A stretch of DNA of 64,000 nucleotides from Astragalus membranaceus. Lineage: Eukaryota; Streptophyta; Magnoliopsida; Fabales; Fabaceae. The translations under genes and the position numbers were made by a program. The stretch covers positions 30,334,609-30,398,608 of the forward strand of contig CM076849.1 in the NCBI GenBank assembly GCA_039519185.1. The letters run 5' to 3'. Shown piece by piece: positions 1 through 10,164 of the stretch (within the stretch, counting starts at the first letter, position 1; each line of letters starts with the position of its first letter). The notes beneath the pieces were generated by a model that did no database searches, was not told where the DNA came from, and saw only the letters and a list, made by a program, of their open reading frames with translations.

Positions 1-1335
1 TCAACACCCACCCTAATTAGTCTTTTTAAGTTGAGTAAGAGTAACCAAACCACCAAAATAATTATAAGACTAATAATTTAAACAGTATTTTAGTATCCCT
101 TAGTTGGTAGCTAGGAATTTTGAACTCCAAATTAGGTCTAAGATTAGGCAAAGCTAAGCTAACCAATAGCTTTAGATAGTGATTTAAATCTTTTCCATAC
201 ATTGAACCTTATAACGAAACTTAAATGCGAAATATATCTAATGACAAAAACCACACAACCACACAATAAATACTGTTACATCAAATCAAATATTAAACCA
301 TAAATACTGTGCCATTAATGTGGGGGCGTTAACTGTTGTCACGATGGAGAACCGGTGGAATAAAATAACTAGGGTTAATTTAGTAAAAGTACTATATGAA
401 CAGTGACCACGCAGACAAAGTAGCACCTTTTTTTTTATAAATGTGGTTGTGAATAATATGTGTAAACACCGTGGCTTAAAATTGTGTACCCCACAAGTAT
501 TAAAGTTCAAAAGTTGCTCATAACTTTTCCTTTTCATCTATTACGTGGTGCTTTCCTATACCATAAACAATTCCTACCCTCCATAACCATAAACAATACA
601 GTACACATTATTAATTTGTGACACTGTTCCAATTTGAAGGAATTTTATTTTTGCACATATTCTGTGGGATTCTTTTCCCCTATATATAGTACACATGCAT
701 TATATTCGATTTTAAATTAATTTTAGTAAAAGATAGTGCATATATTTGCACCACAAACCAAGCCTTGGAAACGTGAATATATATAAAATTCCATAAAAAG
801 AGGAAGATAAAACGAGGGGTCTAGAAAAGTGAGAATATCATCAAATAAATAAATTTTGAAGTGAAAACACAAAGATTTTTTGGTCAGCTTGTGGGCTCAA
901 CATATGGCAGCTGAAAAGGTTTTGTGTCCAATGAGTCTTTTCCACCTTACTCCACAAAGGCTAATTTATATTTTTGTATTTTTCCTTGTTAAGGTGGGAA
1001 TGGGTAAATGGCATGTTTTTAGGTCAGAGAATGACGGCTTTCTACGTGTCTGCGGGTCATTGTTTTTTCTCTTGTGAACTCATCACAACAACGTACGTAG
1101 TCAAATTCTTCTCTCAATCAACTTCTAAATAAACCTTGTACTTATCAATAACATGCATGACATCTACTATCTATCTTACAAAAAATAGGCTCTTTAAATG
1201 AATAAATTAGTCCTCTCTTCTTACTTTTACAATTTTTTTTACTTTCTTTCACTTTCTTTCTTATCTTTTCAATTTTTGTTTTTACTTTCTCCCCTTCTAT
1301 TCTACTATTTATCTTCTACTACCAATTAACTTCTT
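1..1335. other. AT-rich intergenic DNA, no gene seen
   Basis: Only short open frames without recognisable domains occur here. The sequence is AT-rich with no long repeat, terminal inverted repeat or RNA-gene signature that I can support. Confidence 0.6.
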
Positions 1336-1344
1336 TTATTATTA

Positions 1345-1723
1345 GGCTAAACTATTGTTTTGATCCTTTATCTTTGGGGTTGTGGTCACTTTTGCCCTTT
1401 ATCTTTTTTTTCTCATTTTAGACTCTCATGTTTTTTGTGTGTGTCATTTTGGCCCCTGCCGTTATGTTTATGTTTTTTGTAGCAAAATTTTAAGGACGAA
1501 AATGAAATCAATTAAAAACATAAGGGCCCAAAATGAAATCAATTAAAAACATAAGGGACTAAAATGAAATCAATTAAAAACATAAGGGACTAAAATGATA
1601 ACGGCAGGGGCCAAAATGACACACACAAAAAACATGAGGGTCTAAACTGAGAAAAAAAAAGATAAAGGGCCAAAGTGACCACAACCCCAAAGATAATTAA
1701 AAGGCCAAAACAATAGTTTAGCC
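1345..1723. mobile_element. Foldback Mutator-type MITE
   Basis: The two halves are inverted copies of each other: GGCTAAACTATTGTTTTGAT at the left reappears reversed at the right end, and the arms run well over 100 bp around a short repeat-rich centre. A perfect 9-bp duplication TTATTATTA flanks it (1336-1344 and 1724-1732), which fits the 9-bp Mutator signature, although the target is AT-rich. It has no coding capacity and must be moved in trans. The arms carry the motif family built on 'ttttggcccctg' that is also seen at 5714-6103 and at the window's end. Confidence 0.8.
1499..1598. repeat. 31-bp tandem repeat, three units, in a MITE centre
   Basis: Three nearly identical 31-bp units (core aatgaaatcaattaaaaaca) lie head to tail between the arms of the foldback MITE, followed by a partial fourth. 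It is probably replication slippage within one arm. Confidence 0.75.
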
Positions 1724-1732
1724 TTATTATTA

Positions 1733-2718
1733 CTAGTGTGTGCACCCGTGTGTTCGCACGGGGCAACAACTTCAGTTAATGCAGAATTCATGTCTTGTTA
1801 AAATTTATTTTTAGAATTGCAATACGAAAAAGTCTTATTTGTTGGTCCTTTGAAAGCTACAGCATCCCAAAACACGCTGCTTAAAATCGCTCTTTGTATA
1901 TTTGTCACGATTTTTTTTACCAAATCGGTTAATGAGGAATGAACTTTGAGTATTTTAATGGTTAAGTTTTTTTCCGAGCACTAAAAGACTCCAAAACACG
2001 TTGGTTATTGAGGCACAAATTTCGCATATTTGAATAGTTGATTTTTCTTTTGCAAACACAAAAGCATCAAAAACCACAACTTAACATCGTACTTTACATA
2101 TTTTGTTATTAAATTATTTTTATTCACCGAACCGGTTACTGAGAAAAAAAACTCGCGTATTTGAACAGTTAAACATTTCTCTTTACGTACTTTATTGTGA
2201 AATTACTATTTTATTTCAACAAATCGGTTACTGAGAAACACACTTTGCATATGTGAACAATTAATTTTTTTCGAGACTCTAAAGTATTTCAAAACACGCT
2301 GCCTAACATCACACTTTAGATAAAAGTATGGAAAAAAAAGAAGGGATGAGGAATTAAAAAAGGGGAGGAGGGATTAAAAAAACAAAATAAAAAAGAGGGG
2401 TGGGGGTTGGGTGGTGGGAGGGGGTAGGGGTTTTGGCGCCAAAAGAGGGAGGGACCCACTTGGAGACTACAATGACAGTTTATATTTTTAAGATATCAAC
2501 AACTATCTATCTATTTATCCATTTGATCAATTCAACCACCACAAAAAATACTAAACTATCTATTTCTAAAACTCACTTTTTATTCTTACTCAGGTCCCCA
2601 CTTTCTCACATTTCTTAAATTTTTATATCTCACTTTTTACTAAACTATCTATTTAATAAATTCAACTATATATCATTCTTAATTATTCTTTCTCACCTTT
2701 TATTTTTGCGGGCCCCAC

Positions 2719-2749
<31 letters not shown>

Positions 2750-3484
2750 TCACATTTCATTTTTTTTATATATCTACTATCTATTTAATCAAAACACCAA
2801 TCATCAACTATTTTCAGCTATCAACTATCTATTTAATCAACTCAACCACTACCAAAAATACAAAATTACCATTTCTAAAATATTGGACGGGAAAATATGT
2901 TTACTATTATAAATGGATATTTCGTTAATTTATATTTCTTTTGAGTTTTAACCGATAAACATTACATATTGTTGATGCAATTTCATTATTTTTGATTTCT
3001 TACAGGAAAATGTAATACGTTGTCGACATAATCATTTTTTATATTTGTTTTCACGAATGTATTTATTTCTTATAAATTGACATTTTTCTTTTGAGCTGCG
3101 ACAAAAAAATACTAGATAATGTCGAAAAAATTGTTTTTTATATTTTATGTTTTAGCTTCAACGGGTAAACATTACATGATGTTGCCATACCTTCATTACT
3201 ATTATTTTTTTATGATGGAACGTTACATATTATCAGAATAATTATTTTATATTCTGCATTTGAGTTACAACGAGAAAATGTTGCATGTTGTTAGTATAAT
3301 TTTATTACTGATAAAATGTACTTCAAAACGACAAAAAAATGCCAATTGAAGAAAATATTCTAAAGTTACGAAACTTCATTTCTTATCAGCTTGAAAGACT
3401 TATTATAATTGAATTATGTTTGAGTCCGTTTATACATAGAATATGATGTTACCCGTGCGTATGCACGGGTATATATACTTCTAG
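1733..3484. mobile_element. Candidate element with outward-facing CTAG-hairpin ends
   Basis: Each edge has the palindromic tetramer CTAG and, about 10-13 bp inside it, a GC-rich hairpin (CCCGTGTGTTCGCACGGG near 1746; CCCGTGCGTATGCACGGG near 3452). The two edges are inverted copies. A hairpin followed by CTAG resembles Helitron 3' termini, but here one faces left and one faces right. A 5-bp TATTA flanks both CTAGs, which may be chance in this AT-rich DNA. The interior is non-coding with degenerate repeats: 'aaaacacg' units at about 1870, 1990 and 2290, and 'aacattacat' units at about 2955-3290. It could be two abutting Helitron ends or an unnamed inverted-terminus element. Confidence 0.4.
2722..2749. 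repeat. (CT)14 microsatellite
   Basis: Uninterrupted CT dinucleotide run within the non-coding interior of the hairpin-bounded candidate element. Confidence 0.95.
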
Positions 3485-4774
3485 TATTATAGAAAATGAA
3501 GTTTGTTCACGCTCTGACTTTGAAAATGATCTTTTTAATTTTCCTTTTTATTTTATTGTTTTCCCTTTATGGGTTTTTTTTAGGAAATCAGTTCCCACTT
3601 TTACTCTCTCTCGTTTTTTTTGACAGCTACTCTCTCTCGCTATCTTTCTATTTTAATCAACTTTTTTTGGTTGGATAATATTTAATAAAAACAAAATTTT
3701 TACCAAATAATAGTTTAATGGAATAGTTAGGCAACCAATCACTATTTTACAAGTAAGATTAGAAGAACTTTTGCACATGCCACTTTTGCCAATAATTGGC
3801 CTTATTATTTAAATTCTAATCCCGCTTGATTTCATTCATATATTACTAATCCATGGTATCAGCCTATCGGATTAGCCACCTACAAACCACCAAGTCCCAT
3901 ATAATTAGTTCAATTAGCGAGCTAAAAGACATCATAGGAGTACAAGAAAGAGATCTCTAGTTCAAATTGTGAAAACTAATATTTCTTCTTCTCCTACTAA
4001 TTAACCACTAATATTTACCTATAAAAAGACACAAATCACTAAATAGTTCACCACTGAAAATAATTTAACCTCAAATAGATTGTTGAGACTCAACAACTCA
4101 GTTTGCTTAAATATTCAAATGTCCCCAACCTTCAAAGTAATGTTTCTCTGTGTCTTTTAGTTTCTTTCACATCATTGTTTTCTATGTTTTATTTTTGCTT
4201 CCTACTGCTTAAACAACAAAACCGCTAGGCCATTGATTAGGCGAAATCGGATGAGGACGAATATGGGCATTTATTAATAGAAGGGTTTGTTCATATTTTT
4301 GTGTTACATCCTTTTTTCATCATTTGGTCAAAATTAAAGCAATATTATATTTTTTTAAAGGTATTCAATTTAGAAATATATAAGACCATAACCTCTTTCT
4401 TTTAAAGGAAAAACAAGCAAATATATAATATTATCCTTACCATTCAACAACATCCCTACACACCACAAAGAGAGACATTATTAATAATGGTGCCTCTATT
4501 TTTAACAGCACAAACCATCTTTCTAAGGGATTTAAACTTTGCTTTTTCAAACACTATCACATCAGCCCTTTCCATTCATAGACTAGTGTAAGTTAACATA
4601 TGTACCTACCATATACGCCCTTCGACCTCAAATATATGAAAAGAAAATTATGTATTTAAACCAAAATAATGTCTAATAGTATATATTTACACTAAATTTT
4701 TGTCTAAATACATAGATTTTTTTTGGTTTATATTTATAGTCGGGGTAATACAAATGACCAAATTAATGAATTTT
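3485..4774. other. AT-rich intergenic DNA, no gene seen
   Basis: No credible coding region or complete repeat was found. Short stretches of T-rich sequence occur but nothing that I can assign. Confidence 0.55.
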
Positions 4775-5650
4775 AACCTATATTAGAATTCAATGTAGAA
4801 CCTACGTTAACTTTTTTTCGATAATTAGGTGTTTATTGATATTGACTAACTAAAAAAGGGTTAGCTAGAAAGCAAATAACCATATGCAAGGCACAACCTT
4901 GCACATCTAACACACCTAATACACCAACTACTTATTGTAGAAGTTGCATTGACAAAATTCTAGGAAAATTAGTTATTGTTTTTCTGATTGGTGTAACAAT
5001 CATGTTGAATGCCTGAAATTTGTGTAATAACCTATATTAGAATTTGAATTCGAGGTGATCCTGGGTGGTAAGTCGACAGTGCTCCCGTGGAAGTTATCCG
5101 TCAGAGCCCAAGTCAGATGGCGGTACCTGCAGACACTTTAATGCTCAAGTCAATGAGATGGAAGTCAGCATGAAGTAGAGAAAGAAAGTGTACTTGTTGC
5201 ATTAAATGCCAGCCTATTTATAGGTGCGAGGAAGGTGTAAGCCGCGCTTTGGCGTGCAAGCCAGAGGTGAGATTTCAGTCGCTCGTTCGGACCGCACAAT
5301 CTCCACTGTTGTCAAGCCATCACGGGTCGCCTAGATGGGAGTCCCTGTGTGTGTTTGGACCTTCCAGACAGGCCCAAATCTGAATTGGGTTGGGTCCAGT
5401 CCGGAACAGAACTCAATGTAGAACCTACATTAACTTTTTTTCGATAATTAGGTTTTCATTGATATTGGCTAACTAAAAAAGGATTAGCTTGAAAGCAAAT
5501 AACCATCAGCAAGGCACAACCGCATCTAACACACTTAATACACCAACTACTCATCGTAGAAGTTACACAAACAAAATTCTAGGAAAATTAGTTATTCTTT
5601 CTCCGACTAGTGTAACAATTTTGTTGAATGCTTGAAATCTGTGTAATTGT
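4775..5650. repeat. 254-bp tandem duplication, second copy split by a solo LTR
   Basis: A unit beginning aacctatattagaatt spans 4775-5028 and starts again at 5029. The second copy is interrupted after 16 bp by the solo LTR and resumes at 5409, ending near 5650. The copies differ at scattered positions and small indels. The shared interior includes gcaaataaccat and gaaaattagttatt. The LTR therefore landed after the duplication. Confidence 0.8.
5045..5408 (-). mobile_element. Solo LTR (364 bp)
   Basis: The segment reads TG...CA on both strands and is flanked by GAATT (5040-5044) and GAACT (5409-5413), a 5-bp target duplication with one later change; the intact tandem copy upstream shows GAATT at the same place. 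It is more GC-rich than its surroundings. A TATAAATA box on the minus strand (near 5215-5225) suggests minus orientation. There is no internal retrotransposon sequence or partner LTR, which fits LTR-LTR recombination. The superfamily cannot be assigned. Confidence 0.65.
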
Positions 5651-5713
5651 ATGTAACGAGTTGGAGTTTCTCTAATACTCTCTTTAATAATAGTTCTTTG
5701 CTTATATAAAAAA

Positions 5714-6103
5714 GGCTTAAAGGTCATTTTGGCCCCTGCAAAATACACATTAATCTATTTTGGCCCCTGCAAAATAAAAAACTTTAAATAAGCCCCTGCA
5801 AAATAGTTAGTTGTTCAGTTAAGCCCTCGCTATTAGTGGTCCACTAACGCTGTTATTTTTAACCCTCATTTTGGCCCATGCAAAATACACATTAAAGGTC
5901 ATTTTGGCCCCTGCAAAATACATATTAATCCATTTTGGCCCCTGCAAAATACATTTAAAACTAACAGCGTTAGTGGACCACTAACAACGAGGGCTTAACT
6001 GAACAACTAACTATTTTGCAGGGGCTTATTTAAAGTTTTTTATTTTGCAGAGGCCAAAATAGATTAATGTGTATTTTATAGGGGCCAAAATGACCTTTAA
6101 GCT
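5714..6103. mobile_element. Foldback Mutator-type MITE, second family
   Basis: Long inverted arms start at ggcttaaaggtcatttt on the left, with the reverse complement ending at 6103. Each arm repeats 'ttttggcccctgcaaaata' several times. A 9-bp duplication TATAAAAAA flanks it (5705-5713 and 6104-6112). Non-coding. It is related in style but not identical to the element at 1345-1723. Confidence 0.75.
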
Positions 6104-6112
6104 TATAAAAAA

Positions 6113-6725
6113 CAAACACCTAAAATTAACTAATCTAAAGAAGTAAAGAACCTTGTTTCCTGTACGGTGTTTTGTTTACTATGTAAATAATAAGACACGT
6201 GTCACTTCTTTTTATAAGACGCCTGGGCTCTCTTCCTAAAATTACTCCTCGTTGTTCTTCGCACTGGTGAGACTAGGAGTTTCATCAAATCTTTTCAGAC
6301 CACCACTTCAAAACTCTTGCACAATCTTTTTCTTTCGTTTTCAATTTCTTAAGAAAAAGTTCTATGTCCTTTATTACATTGTTTAATATTATCATTACGC
6401 ATCCTATTGTTAGTTAATTATTATTATTTTTAAAGCGGAAATGGCTAGAATTTAAGAGTGAGGAGAGGATGAGCTGAGGTCCCCAACACCTCCACGTGAC
6501 ACCTCATGGTTCCAAGATGTATCTGTCCCACCAAACTACCCAGAGACACATACCATATAGCTAAAGTATCTCTGATTAAGACTTCTTTTATTTATAATTT
6601 TATAAATAAAAGCCATTGATGTATAATAGTGTTTTAGATCACCCAATTAACTTTATCTAATCCATCTCACTTTTAAGTTTTTCTATTGCTATTGGTTGGT
6701 TACAAGGGTCATCTTTGTGCAATGC

Positions 6726-6798
<73 letters not shown>

Positions 6799-7227
6799 GC
6801 TAAAAATAGATGATTGCCAATGTTAGCTTTTCAAGGATTTTTCTATGGTTGTATGTCTTCTTCCATGCATTTTTTTTGACAACATCGTCTTCTTTCATGC
6901 ATGAATTTTCTAATTGCCATGGTTTTATATGTAACAGGTAAAATTTGTAAAATTGTCTTATTCCATTTTGGGTTCCCCCTTGTTCCTTGGTCAAATGTAA
7001 TATTGACGGCGCTACAAAGGGAATTCACTCACTTACTATCCCAATTCCAACTTCGTTGTTTTCTTGACTAACTTACCTAGTGTCTCATTCTTCTCACCCT
7101 AGAATTAGAAATCCTTTAGTTTATATGTTTGTGTAATGAACTGTTGTAGGGATGATTTAATTTGAATATTACAATCATGTGAACTCACGAGCACCCTCTT
7201 GGTGGTAATCATGTGACTTCACAAGCC
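6113..7227. other. Intergenic DNA with a (TA)33 microsatellite
   Basis: No gene is seen. The main landmark is an uninterrupted TA run at 6729-6794. Flanking sequence is AT-rich and single-copy in this window. Confidence 0.6.
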
Positions 7228-7230
7228 TTA

Positions 7231-7839
7231 CACTACAAAAAAAAAAGCTTATTAGCGAGGGAATTTTTAGTCTCTCGCTAATTCTGTCAATAGCGACAGA
7301 TTTTTAGGTCTCTCGCTAATTCCCTCGTTAATTTCTTACAGCTTTTAGATGATAGGACTTCGTGCAGGTGTTTAGCGACGGAATTGTCAGTTCCTCGCTA
7401 ATTTCTGGCAACTTTTAGATGATAGGACTTCGTGTAGGTGTTTAGCGACGGAATTGTCAGTACCTCGCTAATTTCTGACAGCTTTTAGATGATAGGACTT
7501 CGTGCAGGTGTTTAGCGACGGAATTGTCAGTCCCTCGCTAATTCCCTCGCTAAATTTCTGACTTTTCAACTTATTTATCCTCTCACACGCCACTCTTCTC
7601 TCCTACTATCCTCACACTCTTCTCTCTTCTTCTCTCCTCACACTCTTCTTCTCTCTTCACTCTTCCACCACCACCTCCTCACACTCTTCTCTCACTCTAT
7701 CTTCTCTCTCTACCCTAATACCCTTCACCACCACCACCACCACCACCACTCGTTTCTCTCTCTCTTTCTCTCCTTCTCCCTTACTATTCTCCTTCTCTCT
7801 CTACCATAATACCCTTCACCACCACCACCACATAGCTCA

Positions 7840-7905
<66 letters not shown>

Positions 7906-7952
7906 TCTCTCTCTACCCTAATACCCTTCCCCACCACCACCACCACAACACC

Positions 7953-8007
<55 letters not shown>

Positions 8008-8242
8008 CTATATAAAAAAATAGGCTAATATAAAAAAAAACATGGCTGTCAGAGTTAGCGACGGAATATTCCCTCGCTAATTAGCGAGGGATTCAAATTC
8101 CCTCGCTAATTACCACTAGCGAGGAGCAGTTTAGCGAGGGACTGATTCCGTCGCTAATTCCCTCGCTAATGGGAATTAGCGACGGATTTGGGGCATTTAG
8201 CGACGGAAAAATCCCTCGCTAATGGGCAATTTTTTTGTAGTG
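7231..8242. mobile_element. Non-autonomous CACTA element, family A
   Basis: It begins CACTACAAAAAAAAAAGC and ends in TTTTTTTGTAGTG, with a 3-bp duplication TTA on each side (7228-7230 and 8243-8245); terminal CACTA with a 3-bp duplication is the CACTA hallmark. Both ends carry clustered subterminal motifs, TTAGCGACGG and TTAGCGAGGG in both orientations, the presumed transposase-binding sites. The interior is CT- and CCA-rich with (CT)n near 7855-7903 and (TAA)n at 7953-8004; no coding sequence remains. A second family copy lies at 46425-48856 and shares the motif set and the CT/TAA interior. Confidence 0.9.
7342..7551. repeat. 70-bp tandem repeat, three units, inside CACTA family A
   Basis: The motif cttttagatgataggacttc starts at 7342, 7412 and 7482, giving a strict 70-bp period. 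Each unit ends in the TTAGCGACGG/CCTCGCTAA motif pair, so duplication multiplies the likely transposase-binding sites. The copy at 46.6 kb has two units with an 81-bp period. Confidence 0.9.
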
Positions 8243-8508
8243 TTATGACCCTTACACCAAAACAGATTTGGGGATGGGCAGCGCTTTTTTTTAGCCATGG
8301 GCAGCGCTTTTGAGCGCTGCTAAACTTTGCGCTGCTAAACTTTGCGCTGCTGATTCCACTCCAACAATGCGCAGCGCTTTTAAAAGCATCGCTCATTGAT
8401 ATCCATGGGTAGCGCTCCTGGGTAAAGCGCTGCTCATCATGTTAGCGCATTTTGGGAATGGGCAACGCTTTTTAGCGTAAGCGCTGCTCATTCCCAAAAG
8501 GCGCTAAC

Positions 8509-8652
8509 CAATGGGCAGCGCTTGTAGGACAAAGCGCTGCTCATTGCCTTAGCGCTTTTACGAATGGGTAGCGCTTTCTCCTAAAAGCGCTACCCATTCC
8601 TAAAAGCGCTAAGGCAATGAGCAGCGCTTTGTCCTACAAGCGCTGCCCATTG
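8509..8652. repeat. Near-perfect inverted repeat (about 70-bp arms) in CACTA subterminal region
   Basis: The left arm begins caatgggcagcgcttgtagg and the right arm ends with its reverse complement. I see one mismatched position, in the base after 'cttttA', and almost no loop. A shorter imperfect inverted repeat precedes it at about 8451-8498. Together with more AGCGCT motifs from 8278 on, these form the family D subterminal array. Confidence 0.9.
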
Positions 8653-8885
8653 TGTAATTTTTTTTTAATTTTTTTTTTTGTTTTTGTTTGTTTTCCTTGT
8701 TTCCAAATTCCTTCCAATTCTATTTCACAGCAAGTAAACCAGCAAAATCACACATAACTAACTTAGCTATATGTATCTAAATCAAATTATATCCAAATAC
8801 ACCAGAATCAAAACAAGCATTCCAATTCTATTTCTCAGCAAAACTAACAAATTACAATACACCAGAATCAAAATAAACTAGCTAG

Positions 8886-8886
<1 letters not shown>

Positions 8887-8949
<63 letters not shown>
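8887..8949. repeat. (TA)n microsatellite
   Basis: Uninterrupted TA run of about 63 bp in the non-coding 3' region of the family D CACTA element. Confidence 0.95.
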
Positions 8950-8951
<2 letters not shown>

Positions 8952-9179
8952 AAATGCACAAATATGCACAAATATATACCCAAGAAGATAAACCAAAACA
9001 AAGTAGCTAACAAGTTATTATCCAATTCATATGTATCCAAAACTAGTTAAACTTACAATATGGACCAAAACTAGCTTAGCTATATGTATCCAAATCAAAC
9101 TCTAACAACTTACAGTATTACATTCTATCCAAAATAAAAAAAAACGGGAGACATAACGGCACCACTCTCCCTTAAGCTC

Positions 9180-9970
9180 AAGTGGCTGCTCATCAGAGTA
9201 TGTCCTCACCCGACAATCAGGAAAATACTGAAACTATATAAATAAAATTAGAATTGAAATGGTTAAATGGAATTAACTATTATATCAAAATCAAAAAGAA
9301 TTCTAAGTAGGGGAATAGTCGTTTGGTTGTGGGTAATAATTTTCTTCAAAAATTTCATTACATAATACCCACAATCATTGCTATTGGGTTGTTTTGGACA
9401 CTACAAAACAAAAGATTAGTTAATTGTTAAATTTAATTTAATACATTTTTTTCACAAAATAATGTAATTAAATATATAAGAACATTGATTACAATTTTTA
9501 CAAACTTACATATATTGGTATCCATTTGGTCATTGATTGTTCCAATCCCCAATATGTTTTCAAACAACTGAACACATTGTCATATAACTATATTATTCGA
9601 AATACATACGTATATAAGTAAAACTAAGAAATATGCAGAGGGATCGAAATACACACACCTATTAAATGTCTCGATCAACTTGGGGTAGTTGTAATTCGTA
9701 TAATTTGTTTTACCTTACTACCAACGAAGGTAATCAACTGTGTGCCATTTCTTCCAATTGGCTGACCCTTAACATTCCACTCGACCTGCATTATGTCATT
9801 GGTAAATTAGTTAACAAATAATTAAAACTAAGTACTGATAAGGGTCCTTTTCTTTTATTTATTCGACCGATGATATTCTTTTTGACAGTCATTCCACAGG
9901 GAGCCTGCTTTCTGATATAGTCTCCAACATCACTCTCATGACCCCTGTCATGCCCACTATGATCTGCCAT
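9180..9970 (-). pseudogene. CACTA second gene relic: Ptta-like plus Ulp1-like protease
   Basis: Pieces read on the minus strand. From 9970 a start opens MADHSGHDRGHESDVGDYIR. After a possible intron ending in AG, a segment contains WNVKGQPIGRNG (near 9720-9790), the signature of the plant Ptta/En-Spm transposase-associated family. Further left, CPKQPNSNDCGYYVMKFL (about 9340-9400) matches the C-terminal part of Ulp1/C48 cysteine proteases, with the catalytic Cys in NDCGYYV, followed by a downstream exon with PLELKGEWCRYV (about 9150-9200). CACTA elements are known to carry both protein types beside TNP2. The region between is degraded and stop-ridden. Exon limits are approximate. Confidence 0.65.
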
Positions 9971-10164
9971 CTGACCTGCAATAAAATAAATAACCAGTCA
10001 AGAAAAATAAATAACCAGTCAAGAAGATGAAAACTATGTGAATAATCAGTCAAGAAGATGAATAATCATTGTTATTGTTATATTTATCCAAAAGACCAAC
10101 AAAAAATAAATAATCAGTCAAGAAGATGAAAACTATGTAAAAATGCATTTGATGTAAGTCTATA

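Noticed and set aside
7228..8245. Possible CRISPR-like array from the regular 70-bp repeats
   Set aside because: The repeats are contiguous tandem units inside a CACTA element of a plant genome, without unique spacers.
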